A DNA stretch of 64,000 nucleotides, taken from assembly GCF_007748095.1 (NCBI RefSeq), contig NZ_CP036287.1:6572001-6636000 (forward strand). Reading direction: 5' to 3'. The DNA comes from Engelhardtia mirabilis (GTDB lineage: Bacteria > Planctomycetota > UBA1135 > GCA-002686595). The notes beneath the pieces were generated by a model. That model saw only the letters and a program-made list of their open reading frames with translations, was not told the origin of the DNA and ran no database searches. The position numbers and the translations under genes were made by a program. Positions 8,478 to 16,090 of the stretch are shown in pieces (position 1 is the first letter of the stretch; every line of letters starts with the position of its first letter).

Positions 8478-9535
8478 CCGATCCGAATCGGCCCGTTCGA
8501 GTTCTGATCGTCGATGACTCCGCTGTCGTCCGACAGGTCTTCACCAAGGAGCTCTCCAAGGACCCCGGTATCGAGATCGTCGGCACGGCAGCCAACCCGT
8601 ACATCGCGCGGGACAAGGTCGTCGAGCTGAAGCCCGACGTCATCACCCTGGACGTCGAGATGCCGCGCATGGACGGCATCGCGTTCCTGCGCAAGCTGAT
8701 GCAGTTCCAGCCGGTGCCGACGATCGTCGTCTCGTCGCTGACCGAGGCCAAAGGACCCATGGCCCTCGAGGCCCTGCGCGCTGGCGCCGTGGACGTGATG
8801 TGCAAGCCGGGCTCGGCCTACACCGTGGGCGAGATGTCCGTCGACCTGGCCGAGCGGATCAAGATCGCGGCCAAGATCAAGGTCGAGCCCCGCAGGTCCT
8901 CGGAGGGCAAGCACGCCAGCCCGATCGCTCGCACAGCTCTGGCCCGCACGACCAACAAGATCATCGCCATCGGGACGTCCACCGGCGGGACCGAGGCCCT
9001 GCGTCGCATCCTGCCGGCGTTCCCGAAGAACTGCCCGGGGATCGTGATCGTGCAGCACATGCCCGAACAGTTCACGAGCTCCTTCGCCCAGAGCCTCGAC
9101 CGAGACTGCGAGATCGAGGTCCACGAGGCGATCGACGGCGAGCTGGTCACCCCGGGCAAGGCCATCGTCGCCCAGGGTGCCCACCACCTGCTGCTGCGGC
9201 GCTCCGGCGGGGACTACCACGCCCAGGTCAAGCCGGGCCCGCTGGTCAGTCGCCACCGGCCTTCGGTTGACGTGCTGATGCATTCGGTGGCTGCGGCCGC
9301 CGGCGCCAACGCCGTGGGCGTGATGATGACCGGCATGGGCAGGGACGGAGCCGAGGGCATGAAGGCGATGTTCGACGCCGGCGCCCACACCGTGGTGCAG
9401 AACGAGGCGACCTGCGTGGTCTACGGCATGCCCAAGCGGGCCGTTGAGCTCGGTGGCGCCCGGGAGATCGTCCCGCTGGACGAAATTCCGAATGCCGTCA
9501 TGCGCGCCGTCAACGACGCCCGAAGCGCGGCCTGA
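8474..9535 (+). CDS. cheB: Chemotaxis methylesterase/response regulator CheB
   Basis: CheB removes receptor methyl groups when phosphorylated by CheA. The ATG at 8474 overlaps the previous stop by four bases and gives 353 residues. The receiver domain carries VLIVDDSAVVR and Asp60 in VITLDVEMP; a linker leads to the methylesterase domain from about residue 160. Its catalytic triad is visible as the Ser in GTSTGGTEAL, the His in VQHMPEQF and the Asp in MTGMGRDGAEGM. It is the last gene of the + strand che cluster. Confidence 0.96.
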   Translation: MTDPNRPVRVLIVDDSAVVRQVFTKELSKDPGIEIVGTAANPYIARDKVVELKPDVITLDVEMPRMDGIAFLRKLMQFQPVPTIVVSSLTEAKGPMALEALRAGAVDVMCKPGSAYTVGEMSVDLAERIKIAAKIKVEPRRSSEGKHASPIARTALARTTNKIIAIGTSTGGTEALRRILPAFPKNCPGIVIVQHMPEQFTSSFAQSLDRDCEIEVHEAIDGELVTPGKAIVAQGAHHLLLRRSGGDYHAQVKPGPLVSRHRPSVDVLMHSVAAAAGANAVGVMMTGMGRDGAEGMKAMFDAGAHTVVQNEATCVVYGMPKRAVELGGAREIVPLDEIPNAVMRAVNDARSAA

Positions 9536-10262
9536 GAGCGGCCCGTGGGGCCTGCCCCTGGGCGGGCTCGCGCGGCCTCGTGTGGGTGCCGACAGGCGCT
9601 GGGCTCTCTGAGTCCAGTGCGTCGACGGGCAACGAGACCGGGCGGCGCCGTCGCCCCGCGGCAGGCGGCCGCCGGCGAGCCCTACGAGTCGGGCGCGAGA
9701 GCTGGCCACGCGGCCGCGGCGAGTTCGGCTTGCCCGTGCTCGACGGCACGTGTGGTCGCCGCGGCGATCGAGCTCGCCCATGGAGCGGCGCGACGCAAGT
9801 CGGCCCGTCGCGCGCGCCGCAACTCGAGTCAGTCGCTCGTGCCGGCAGGTCGCCCCGAACCGCTGGGATCGCCGCGGGGCGGACCCAGCCCGGGCGTTGC
9901 GAGAGCCTTGGCGCCGACCCCGTAAGCACCCTGCCGAGGGCATCGGGAGCAGGCTCACTGCCCCTCGCCGCCATCGCGCCCTGCGCATCGCGAGGCGACG
10001 TCTGGTAGGAGCCGAACCGTTCGACGACCCCTTGGGCTGCGCCCACGTGCGAAAGGGGCGCACGGCTCCGCGGCCGCCGACGGCGCTGCGGTCAGTCCCT
10101 GGGCCGGAGATCGGCGGGCCGGACGCGAGTCCACCCCCGATGCACGCACAGGAGTCCAGTGCCCGTCCTTTGGGGTGCTCCCCGTGAGCCCCGGTCACGG
10201 CGGGCCCCCTGGCCCGCCCAGCGCCGATCACGCAACCGCGGTCGGCTCCAGCGAATCCCTGC
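9536..10262. other. Intergenic stretch without recognised gene
   Basis: These 727 bases separate cheB from the convergent cheX-like gene. Open frames exist on both strands but are Arg/Pro/Ser/Ala-rich with no recognisable domain, as expected from random high-GC DNA. A weak GCCCG/CGGGC hairpin just after cheB (about 9540-9565) could end the che transcript. I see no repeat or RNA gene. Confidence 0.5.
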
Positions 10263-10829
10263 CTACAGCGCCCCGGCCATGGCTTCGGGCATCAGGCACC
10301 AGGCCTTGCCCACGGCGCCGTTGGCCTCGACATCGACCGAGACGCAGGCGATCCCGGTCCCCTCGGGGATTCGGGGCGGCTCCGCGAGGTTCAGCTTCAC
10401 CCGCAGGTGCTCGACCGACTGGGAGATCCGCAGCTCGTGTCGGGCCGACTGCAGGGCCTTCGTGGCCGACCCACAGAACAGGTTCATCAGCTCCTGGGCG
10501 GCCTCGACCTGCTGCTCGTTGGCCTCGTCCAGAGTGAAGCCCTCACCGGGCAGCATCATGGCCGCCGCGATGGCGGAGGCGATCAGCTCGTTCGGGAACA
10601 CGAAGAGTGTCCAGCCGGAAACCGGTCCGTCACCGCGGGTTGTGACCAGGACGCTGTTGGCGATGATGCGCCTCAAGAGGTCCTCGGAACTCTTGAGGAC
10701 CCTCACCAGCGGCTTCGTCGTCACGGCCTCGAAGCCGAACATCTGAGTCCAGTCGTCGAAGCCCTTCTCGAAGATCTTCACGACGGCCTCGGCCAGCTCA
10801 GCTCGCGCTTGGATATCTAGGGTGCTCAC
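10263..10829 (-). CDS. Second CheX/CheC-like chemotaxis protein
   Basis: I chose the GTG at 10827-10829, preceded by GGAGG six bases upstream, giving 188 residues; starting earlier would read through a nine-base C tract. The sequence resembles CheX/CheC proteins: a helix VEAAQELMNLFCG carries E-xxx-E-xx-N, with Glu in place of the usual Asp/Ser, and a second half with C-V-S-V-D-V-E-A. It may be a CheY-P phosphatase or a regulatory relative. It lies downstream of a cheY in the same direction, mirroring the cheY-cheX order on the other strand. Family assignment is good; activity is inferred. Confidence 0.75.
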   Translation of the reverse strand: MSTLDIQARAELAEAVVKIFEKGFDDWTQMFGFEAVTTKPLVRVLKSSEDLLRRIIANSVLVTTRGDGPVSGWTLFVFPNELIASAIAAAMMLPGEGFTLDEANEQQVEAAQELMNLFCGSATKALQSARHELRISQSVEHLRVKLNLAEPPRIPEGTGIACVSVDVEANGAVGKAWCLMPEAMAGAL

Positions 10830-10835
10830 TGACTG

Positions 10836-10840
10836 CCTCC
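10836..10840 (-). promoter_or_regulatory. Shine-Dalgarno GGAGG deciding the cheX-like start
   Basis: CCTCC on the + strand is GGAGG on the - strand, six bases before the GTG at 10829. Directly upstream on the - strand is a run of nine C (10841-10849). Most che genes here lack such a ribosome site, so this one stands out. Confidence 0.75.
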
Positions 10841-10888
10841 GGGGGGGGGACAAGGCTGATCTGCCTCGGGGAGAGGCAGGCCGAGTGC

Positions 10889-11245
10889 TCAGACGACCTC
10901 GCGAATGGCGTCGCCGAGCTTTTCGGGTGTGAAGGGCTTCGTCACGTAGCCCCGGGCCCCGGCCTTGCGAGCCTCGGCTTCCTTCTCTCCGACGCTCTCC
11001 GTGGTCAGCATGATGATCGGGATCTTCGAGAACTCGCAGGCGTGCTTGACGAACTCGAGGCCGCCCATGACCGGCATGTTCCAGTCGCAGAGCACGAGTT
11101 CCGGGGAGTGCGCCTTCAGGGCCGCAAGGCCCTCTTCGCCGTTGGCAGCCTCGAAGGTCTCGTCGACGCCGAGGTCTGCTTGACGCAGGGCTCGGACGAT
11201 CATCTTTCGCATCAGGCTGGAGTCGTCGATCAGGAGCACTTTCAT
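10889..11245 (-). CDS. cheY: CheY-like response regulator (receiver only)
   Basis: A 118-residue receiver, closer to canonical CheY than the one at 7613. It shows MKVLLIDDSSLMRKM, phospho-acceptor Asp54 in VLCDWNMPVMGG, the switch threonine in IIMLTTES, and the lysine in GYVTKPFTPEKL. It is followed 59 bases later by the second CheX-like gene on the same strand, so the two probably form a unit. Two receivers in one locus may divide roles between output and phosphate sink, as in some alphaproteobacteria; which is which is unknown. Confidence 0.95.
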   Translation of the reverse strand: MKVLLIDDSSLMRKMIVRALRQADLGVDETFEAANGEEGLAALKAHSPELVLCDWNMPVMGGLEFVKHACEFSKIPIIMLTTESVGEKEAEARKAGARGYVTKPFTPEKLGDAIREVV

Positions 11246-11457
11246 GGCGATCTGCTGCTATTGGGGTCGAATCGGGCTCGGACCTGCTCGGTCGCGGCGG
11301 CAGTGTTGCCGGTCGATGCGCGCGGGGCCGGTCGTGGTTGGACGACGGTCCCGGGCTGCAGGGCCGACGTCCAACGAGCCTCTTCGGCCCCCGATCTCGA
11401 CGGTCCTGAGTCGATCCGCTCGAATTCCCGAGCCCCCGGTCTGGCCCTTCGGGGGGG

Positions 11458-11495
11458 TAGGCGTTCGTACGGTGCCAGGCACGAAACCGCCGCCT
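11458..11495. repeat. Solo half-copy of the long palindrome arm
   Basis: These 38 bases match the outer left arm of the palindrome at 20242-20370 (its bases 20246-20283) with a single G/A difference, including the core CGTACGGTGCCAGGCAC. No second arm follows, so this is either a truncated element or the ancestral single-arm form. It lies 15 bases beyond the stop of the - strand thioesterase gene. Confidence 0.8.
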
Positions 11496-11510
11496 GCTCT
11501 GGGCCGAGGA

Positions 11511-11954
11511 TCAGTACAGGGGCGACGGGACCTTGTTGGCGAGAGGCACCTTCTGCCCGCCCTCGTCGGTCGCCACCATCGTCACCGTCGCGCTGGTCAC
11601 GGGCACGCGCGTGTTCGAACCGTGGCGCCGCTGGGCCCACACGTCGACGCGGATGGTCACCGACGTCGTGCCCGTGTGCTCGGTCGACGTGTAGAAGCTG
11701 ACCAGGTCGCCGACGAAGACTGGCCGCTTGAACTCGATCTTGTCCATCGCAACGGTGGCCAGCCGCCCGGGATGCCAGCGGTGCGCCTCGATCGCGGCCG
11801 CGAGGTCGATCTGGGCCAGGATCACGCCGCCGAAGATGGTGCCGTTCGCGTTGGTGTCGCGGGGCATCATCATCACGCGGATGGCGGGACTGACGCCCTC
11901 GGGCGGCGTCGTCGGCTCGACCTCGGTCCGGGCGGCGCGCTTGTCGGGGCTCAT
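11511..11954 (-). CDS. YciA-like acyl-CoA thioesterase (hotdog fold)
   Basis: This 147-residue single-hotdog protein carries the family signature DTNANGTIFGG, followed by the helix VILAQIDLAAAIEAH, and later KIEFKRPVFVGDLVSFY, typical of cytosolic acyl-CoA thioesterases of the YciA/BFIT group. These hydrolyse acyl-CoA to free acid and CoA; the chain-length preference cannot be read from sequence. The first four bases of the gene overlap the end of the hydrolase gene upstream, so the two are probably one operon. The length is usual for the family. Confidence 0.9.
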   Translation of the reverse strand: MSPDKRAARTEVEPTTPPEGVSPAIRVMMMPRDTNANGTIFGGVILAQIDLAAAIEAHRWHPGRLATVAMDKIEFKRPVFVGDLVSFYTSTEHTGTTSVTIRVDVWAQRRHGSNTRVPVTSATVTMVATDEGGQKVPLANKVPSPLY

Positions 11955-12622
11955 CGGTCGTCTCCCTCGAGTTGGCGCAGCGCCCAGGCGTGGACGCAGC
12001 TCTCGAGCTCTTTGGTGTAGCGCATGAAGAAGTGGTCGGCCCCGGGGATCTCCTCCGCCTCCACCTGCGCGGGCAGGTGGGGGTACTGGGCCTTCAGGTC
12101 CTGAAGTGCGCCGAACTCGTCGCCCGCGCCCCAGACGAACAGGGTCGGAATGCTGAGCTCGTCGACCCCAGGAAGGTCATAGGCCACTAGGGGAAAGCCG
12201 ACCAGCACCAGCCGCTCGATGGTCGCGTCGCGCCGCGCCAGTCCGAAGACCGTGCGCGAGCCGAAGGAGAAGCCGGCGGCCCAGCGCGGAACGCCCGAGT
12301 GCTTGTCGCTGAGCCAGCCCAGTGCGGCGGCGGCGTCCTGCTCCTCCGCTCCTTTTCCGTCGTGCTCCCCTGCCGACCCCTGGACCCCGCGGAAGTTGAA
12401 GCGCAGGCAGGCCAGGCCGGCGTTCTGCAGGGCACGGGCGATCTTGAAGGTCACCGTCGAGTGCATGTTGCCGCCCTGGTGCGTGGTGTTCGGATCCAGG
12501 AGGTCCGGACGCGGATGGGGATGGCAGACCACGGCCACGCCGCGGGGCGCGTCGGCGCCGCCGCGGGGTTCGTGGTAGATGGCCTCGAGCGGGCCGCAGG
12601 GACCGGGGATGGTGAGCTGCAT
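11951..12622 (-). CDS. Alpha/beta hydrolase
   Basis: I start at the ATG at 12620-12622 (223 residues) because the upstream frame is Arg/Pro-rich and unlike coding sequence. The fold is shown by VAVVCHPHPRPD, the RFNFRGVQGSAG loop, the nucleophile elbow GFSFGS, the acid strand PTLFVWGAGDEFG and the histidine in PGADHFF. It resembles the dienelactone-hydrolase-like COG2945 group. The substrate is unknown; coupling to a thioesterase hints at ester or thioester metabolism, but that is inference. No signal peptide is seen. Confidence 0.88.
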   Translation of the reverse strand: MQLTIPGPCGPLEAIYHEPRGGADAPRGVAVVCHPHPRPDLLDPNTTHQGGNMHSTVTFKIARALQNAGLACLRFNFRGVQGSAGEHDGKGAEEQDAAAALGWLSDKHSGVPRWAAGFSFGSRTVFGLARRDATIERLVLVGFPLVAYDLPGVDELSIPTLFVWGAGDEFGALQDLKAQYPHLPAQVEAEEIPGADHFFMRYTKELESCVHAWALRQLEGDDR

Positions 12623-12716
12623 CCCGCGTACTCTAGCCCGCAGCGCAGACGAGGTTCCGCCCCCCGGACGCCCGAGCGGCGGCCAGCGGACGCGCACGCC
12701 GCGAAGCCTGCCTCCC

Positions 12717-12746
12717 GATGCGGCTAGTGTCCTGGATCAGGGCATC
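12717..12746. repeat. Stem-loop with 19-base repeat, copy 1
   Basis: Bases 12722-12740 are identical to 47766-47784. Here GATGC (12717-12721) and GCATC (12742-12746) enclose the repeat, which adds an inner CT/AG pairing around the loop AGTGTCCTGGATC. The structure overlaps the stop codon of the - strand FG-GAP gene. The copy at 47761 has a different, stronger stem around the same loop. Confidence 0.6.
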
Positions 12747-14383
12747 AAGACCAGTGGCGCCGGACCACCGACCGCAGTGATGGCGCTCGCGGCCCCGATC
12801 ACGACGTAGGCGTGGTGGACAGTCAGTCCGGCCAGGACCGGATCGCTGCCCGCGGGCAAGGCGAAGGTCGCCACCGCATCGCCGAGCGGTCCCAAGGTCC
12901 CGAAGTTCCCGCTCAATAGACCTCCACCGCCGGCAAGGGTCAGGTCGGTGTAGGCATCGAGGACCAGCGGCAGGGCGAGCCCGCCGGGCAGGGGAATCGA
13001 AGGCTGGGTGCCGGAGGCGCTGCCGAGCATCAGGTAACTGGCACCGGCGGACTGGGGTCCGGCGGCGACCAGCAGGTCCTGGCTCCCGCCCGCGCCGAGC
13101 GAGAGCTCGGGCAGTCCATGGAAGAGCCGGATATCGCTGAACACGTGGACCTCGCCCGTGACCTTCGACGCCGGGCCACCGGGTCCCGGCTCACCGGCCA
13201 ACAGGGCGGATCCGTCCAGGGCCAGCGACGTCCCCAGCTCGCGCCAGTCGTCGGGCACCGCGAGGTCGTCCTCGAGGATCTGGACCAGGCTCCATTCGTC
13301 CGGCGCCGTGCGATCGAAGACGTAGATCCGGCCGGTGTCGTAGACCTCGACGCCGGTGCGGAACAGCGGATCGCTGGCGATCAGACGCTCGCCCGTGAGC
13401 AGGACGGCGTCGCCGAACGTCGAGTTGCAGCAGGGTCCCGTGGACACCTCAACCTGGTCGAGCTCTTGCACGACTCCGGAGGTGTCGACGTCGAACAGGA
13501 ACACGCGCCCGGTCGGCGGCGCATGGGCAGCACCGATCGCGACCAGCGCGCCACCCGCATGCAGCTCCAGATCGACCGCCGCTCCGAACTCGTTGCCCGG
13601 CGCGCCACCAGGCCAATAGAGGTTGGCGAGGGGCAGCCAGGAGCCACTCGGGTCCCGACGGAAGACGTGGGCCACGGGCAGGAAGTCGAGCAACTCGCCG
13701 ACGGGACCGACCACCGTCTCGTAGTAGTTGGGCGATCCGACCACGAGCCAGTCCGCTTCCATGGCCACGACGCCCGGGAAGTGTCCGAACGAGGTCGTGG
13801 TCGTGGGGCTGATTACCTCGTCCTCGAGGGCGAAGGTCCCATCCGGCTGTCGGAGGAAGATCGAGACCGGGCTGGGCTCGTCGACGGCCCCGCCAGACGC
13901 CACGGCCAGGCGCGGGCCCCAGGCATCGAGGTCCGCGCCGAAGGTCCGACTGTCAGCGAGGTCAGCCGGACCGAGCGTTTGGATCAAGGGCCAGGTGCCA
14001 TCGGGCTGACGCTCGTAGACGTAGACCGCGCCCTCGTTCGCGCCGAAGACGTCGTCGTTGCGCTCGGCCACGAAGACGTTGACTCCGGACACGGCGACCT
14101 CGTCGCCGAAGAATCCGACCACCTCCGGAGTGGGTGGCGAGAGGACCGCGACCTCGAGCCAGGAGCCGTCCGCCTGCCGCTCGAAGACGACCGCCTGCCC
14201 GGCGGTTGGAGCGAGGTCGGCATTGGCGCGGGCGCCGACCACCAGGACGTCGCCGTCCACGTCGATCGAGTCGCCGAACTTGTCACCGACGTCCGTGGTG
14301 GAGGAGAGCAAGGTTTCACTGGCAAACCCGACCTGGGGAGTGGGGGGCGCCAGCAGGGGCAGCAGAACGAGCAGATGGAGCAT
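12737..14383 (-). CDS. Secreted FG-GAP repeat protein
   Basis: I start at the ATG at 14381-14383, where MLHLLVLLPLLAPPTPQVG looks like a signal peptide; the frame is open upstream but not protein-like. The 548-residue product has repeated units of the type GDxFGxSIDVDGDVLVVGA followed by an FE/YERQPDGTW strand, the FG-GAP pattern of secreted planctomycete beta-propeller proteins. About the last 130 residues form a separate Gly/Leu-rich beta domain containing DPVLAGLTVHHAY, a motif related to one in four other proteins of this window. Probably exported; function unknown. There is no anchor or sorting signal that I recognise. Confidence 0.85.
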   Translation of the reverse strand: MLHLLVLLPLLAPPTPQVGFASETLLSSTTDVGDKFGDSIDVDGDVLVVGARANADLAPTAGQAVVFERQADGSWLEVAVLSPPTPEVVGFFGDEVAVSGVNVFVAERNDDVFGANEGAVYVYERQPDGTWPLIQTLGPADLADSRTFGADLDAWGPRLAVASGGAVDEPSPVSIFLRQPDGTFALEDEVISPTTTTSFGHFPGVVAMEADWLVVGSPNYYETVVGPVGELLDFLPVAHVFRRDPSGSWLPLANLYWPGGAPGNEFGAAVDLELHAGGALVAIGAAHAPPTGRVFLFDVDTSGVVQELDQVEVSTGPCCNSTFGDAVLLTGERLIASDPLFRTGVEVYDTGRIYVFDRTAPDEWSLVQILEDDLAVPDDWRELGTSLALDGSALLAGEPGPGGPASKVTGEVHVFSDIRLFHGLPELSLGAGGSQDLLVAAGPQSAGASYLMLGSASGTQPSIPLPGGLALPLVLDAYTDLTLAGGGGLLSGNFGTLGPLGDAVATFALPAGSDPVLAGLTVHHAYVVIGAASAITAVGGPAPLVLMP

Positions 14384-14476
14384 GTTGGGGTCGAACAGTA
14401 AGAGGAGCCGGTCAGACCACGGGCCGCGCCCGTGCAGCCTCGACGCAGGATAGGTGAGCCGTCTCGCTCGCGGGGA

Positions 14477-14502
14477 GTCGAATTCCACCACTGGAACTCG
14501 AC
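14477..14502. promoter_or_regulatory. Operator-like inverted repeat between divergent genes
   Basis: GTCGAATTCCA at 14477-14487 and TGGAACTCGAC at 14492-14502 form an inverted repeat with one G-T wobble around CCAC. It lies between the - strand FG-GAP gene (start 14383) and the + strand membrane protein (start 14604), a place where a regulator could act on both. No regulator gene is adjacent. Confidence 0.4.
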
Positions 14503-14603
14503 CGATCGCTCGCGTCCGGACAACGCGCTCCAACCCGCGTTGCGGCAACGGTGGTCTGCGCTGGCACAATCTGCGCGCCCATCTGGAGCCCACCGCCCAC
14601 CCG

Positions 14604-16076
14604 ATGTCCGCACGCGTCCGCCCCATCTTCGTGGCCGAACTCGCCGCCCTGAGCGGTGGCGCTTCCCTCGTGTCCACGGCCGGCACGCACCTGCTGGTGG
14701 CGGGCCTCTTGGGCGGGATCGTGCGCGGCGAGATCGGCGCGTTCGCGTTCGCGGCCTACGCCTACACGGTCGCGGCGGGGCTGGTGACCCTGCCTCTGCT
14801 GGGCGAGCTCGGCACCTGGCTGCGCACGCCCTCGGCGCCCGAGTGGACCGCGAGCCTGCCGTGCACCGCCCTCGATCGAGCCCTGGCGCGGCTCGCGGTG
14901 TTGTTGGTCGCGGTGGGCGGCCTGTCGATGGGGTCGCTGCTGCCCCTGAGTCTGCTCGCGCCCGGCCTCGACCTCTCGGGCCGATTGGTCTTCGCGGCCT
15001 GCGGACTCGGCGCGACCCTCAGCGTGGCCTCGGCCCTGCTCCTGTTGCAGGCCCTGCTCGAGCGCGTCGCGCCGGCGCTCCTGGTGCTCCTGCAGACCGC
15101 CATGACCGTCGTGGTCGCCGGGACCCTGCTGCTCGGGCTGCCGCTCGCCCTGCGCCTGACCGCCTACGGCCGTTTCGGCGACCTCGACGGGAACCTGGCC
15201 CTGGCGCCGCCCTTCTGGTTCGCCGCCCCGATCACACCCGGCGGCGTCGACGCGACGGCGCTGTGGATGCCGGCACTGTGCACGGCCATCGCCCTCGTCG
15301 GCGCGTGGCTCGGCCTGACCCTGGCGGGCAAGAGCGTCGCGCGCATCGCCGGTGGTGCGCCCCCCATCGACCGCGTGCTCGAGCCCCTGCGGCGCGCGGC
15401 CCTGGCCCTGTGGGTGCGGCGCGAGGAGCGCGCCACCTTCGACCTGGTCTTCGCGGCCATGCCCCACGAGCGCGAGGTGGCCCTGCGCACCGCGCCGCTG
15501 TTGGCCGTGCCGCTGATCTTCGCCTGGGTCGCACTCGGCAAGGAGCCGGGCGCCGACAAGGACGCGTTCGTGGCGCTGATCCTGTTCACGCCCGGCTTCT
15601 ACCTGCCGGTGCTCCTGTCCCACGTGCCGGCCTCGGCCAGCTTCGCCGCGCGCTGGCTGCTCGACAGCGCGCCGGTCGCGCCGGCCCACTTGCAGCGCGG
15701 CGCCTTCAAGGCCGTGTGCGTGCGCTACGTGATCCCGCTCCACATCGCCCTGGGCTTCCTGGCCTGGCAGCAAGCGGGCGGCGCCCTCGCCCTGCGCCTG
15801 GCCCTGCCGGCGATGCTCGTGTCGATCCTCGTCTGCCGCGTGCTCTACACCGCGACGGTCGACCAGCCGCCCCTCTCGATCCCACCCGAGGAGGCCGGCG
15901 ATCCCCAGAAGCTGACCGGCCCGCTGATGGCGGCCGGCATCAGCCTGGCGATCGTCGCCATCGTCGCCGAGCACTTCGTGACGACGCCGGCACTCGGCCT
16001 CGTGCTCAGCGCGGCGCTGCTCGGGGTCCTGGTGCTCGAGGAGTACGTCCCGGTGCCTCGACCCGACGCGAGCTGA
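14604..16076 (+). CDS. Polytopic membrane protein of unknown function
   Basis: The ATG at 14604 gives 490 residues; upstream codons in frame are Arg-rich and not convincing. About ten to twelve hydrophobic segments are visible, among them LVSTAGTHLLVAGLLGGIV, LAVLLVAVGGLSMGSLLPLS, VFAACGLGATLSVASALLLL, LLVLLQTAMTVVVAGTLLLG and ISLAIVAIVAEHFV, with a charged cytoplasmic-type loop in the middle (RREERATFDLVFAAMPHERE). I do not recognise the family. The pattern resembles transporter permeases of the ABC-2 or polysaccharide-export type, but no ATPase gene is adjacent. Confidence 0.75.
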   Translation: MSARVRPIFVAELAALSGGASLVSTAGTHLLVAGLLGGIVRGEIGAFAFAAYAYTVAAGLVTLPLLGELGTWLRTPSAPEWTASLPCTALDRALARLAVLLVAVGGLSMGSLLPLSLLAPGLDLSGRLVFAACGLGATLSVASALLLLQALLERVAPALLVLLQTAMTVVVAGTLLLGLPLALRLTAYGRFGDLDGNLALAPPFWFAAPITPGGVDATALWMPALCTAIALVGAWLGLTLAGKSVARIAGGAPPIDRVLEPLRRAALALWVRREERATFDLVFAAMPHEREVALRTAPLLAVPLIFAWVALGKEPGADKDAFVALILFTPGFYLPVLLSHVPASASFAARWLLDSAPVAPAHLQRGAFKAVCVRYVIPLHIALGFLAWQQAGGALALRLALPAMLVSILVCRVLYTATVDQPPLSIPPEEAGDPQKLTGPLMAAGISLAIVAIVAEHFVTTPALGLVLSAALLGVLVLEEYVPVPRPDAS

Positions 16077-16090
16077 GCAGCCGCCGCCGC

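Noticed and set aside
9510..10187. Several open frames of 120-180 codons between cheB and the second cheX
   Set aside because: All are Arg/Pro/Ser-rich on both strands, without start signals or domains.
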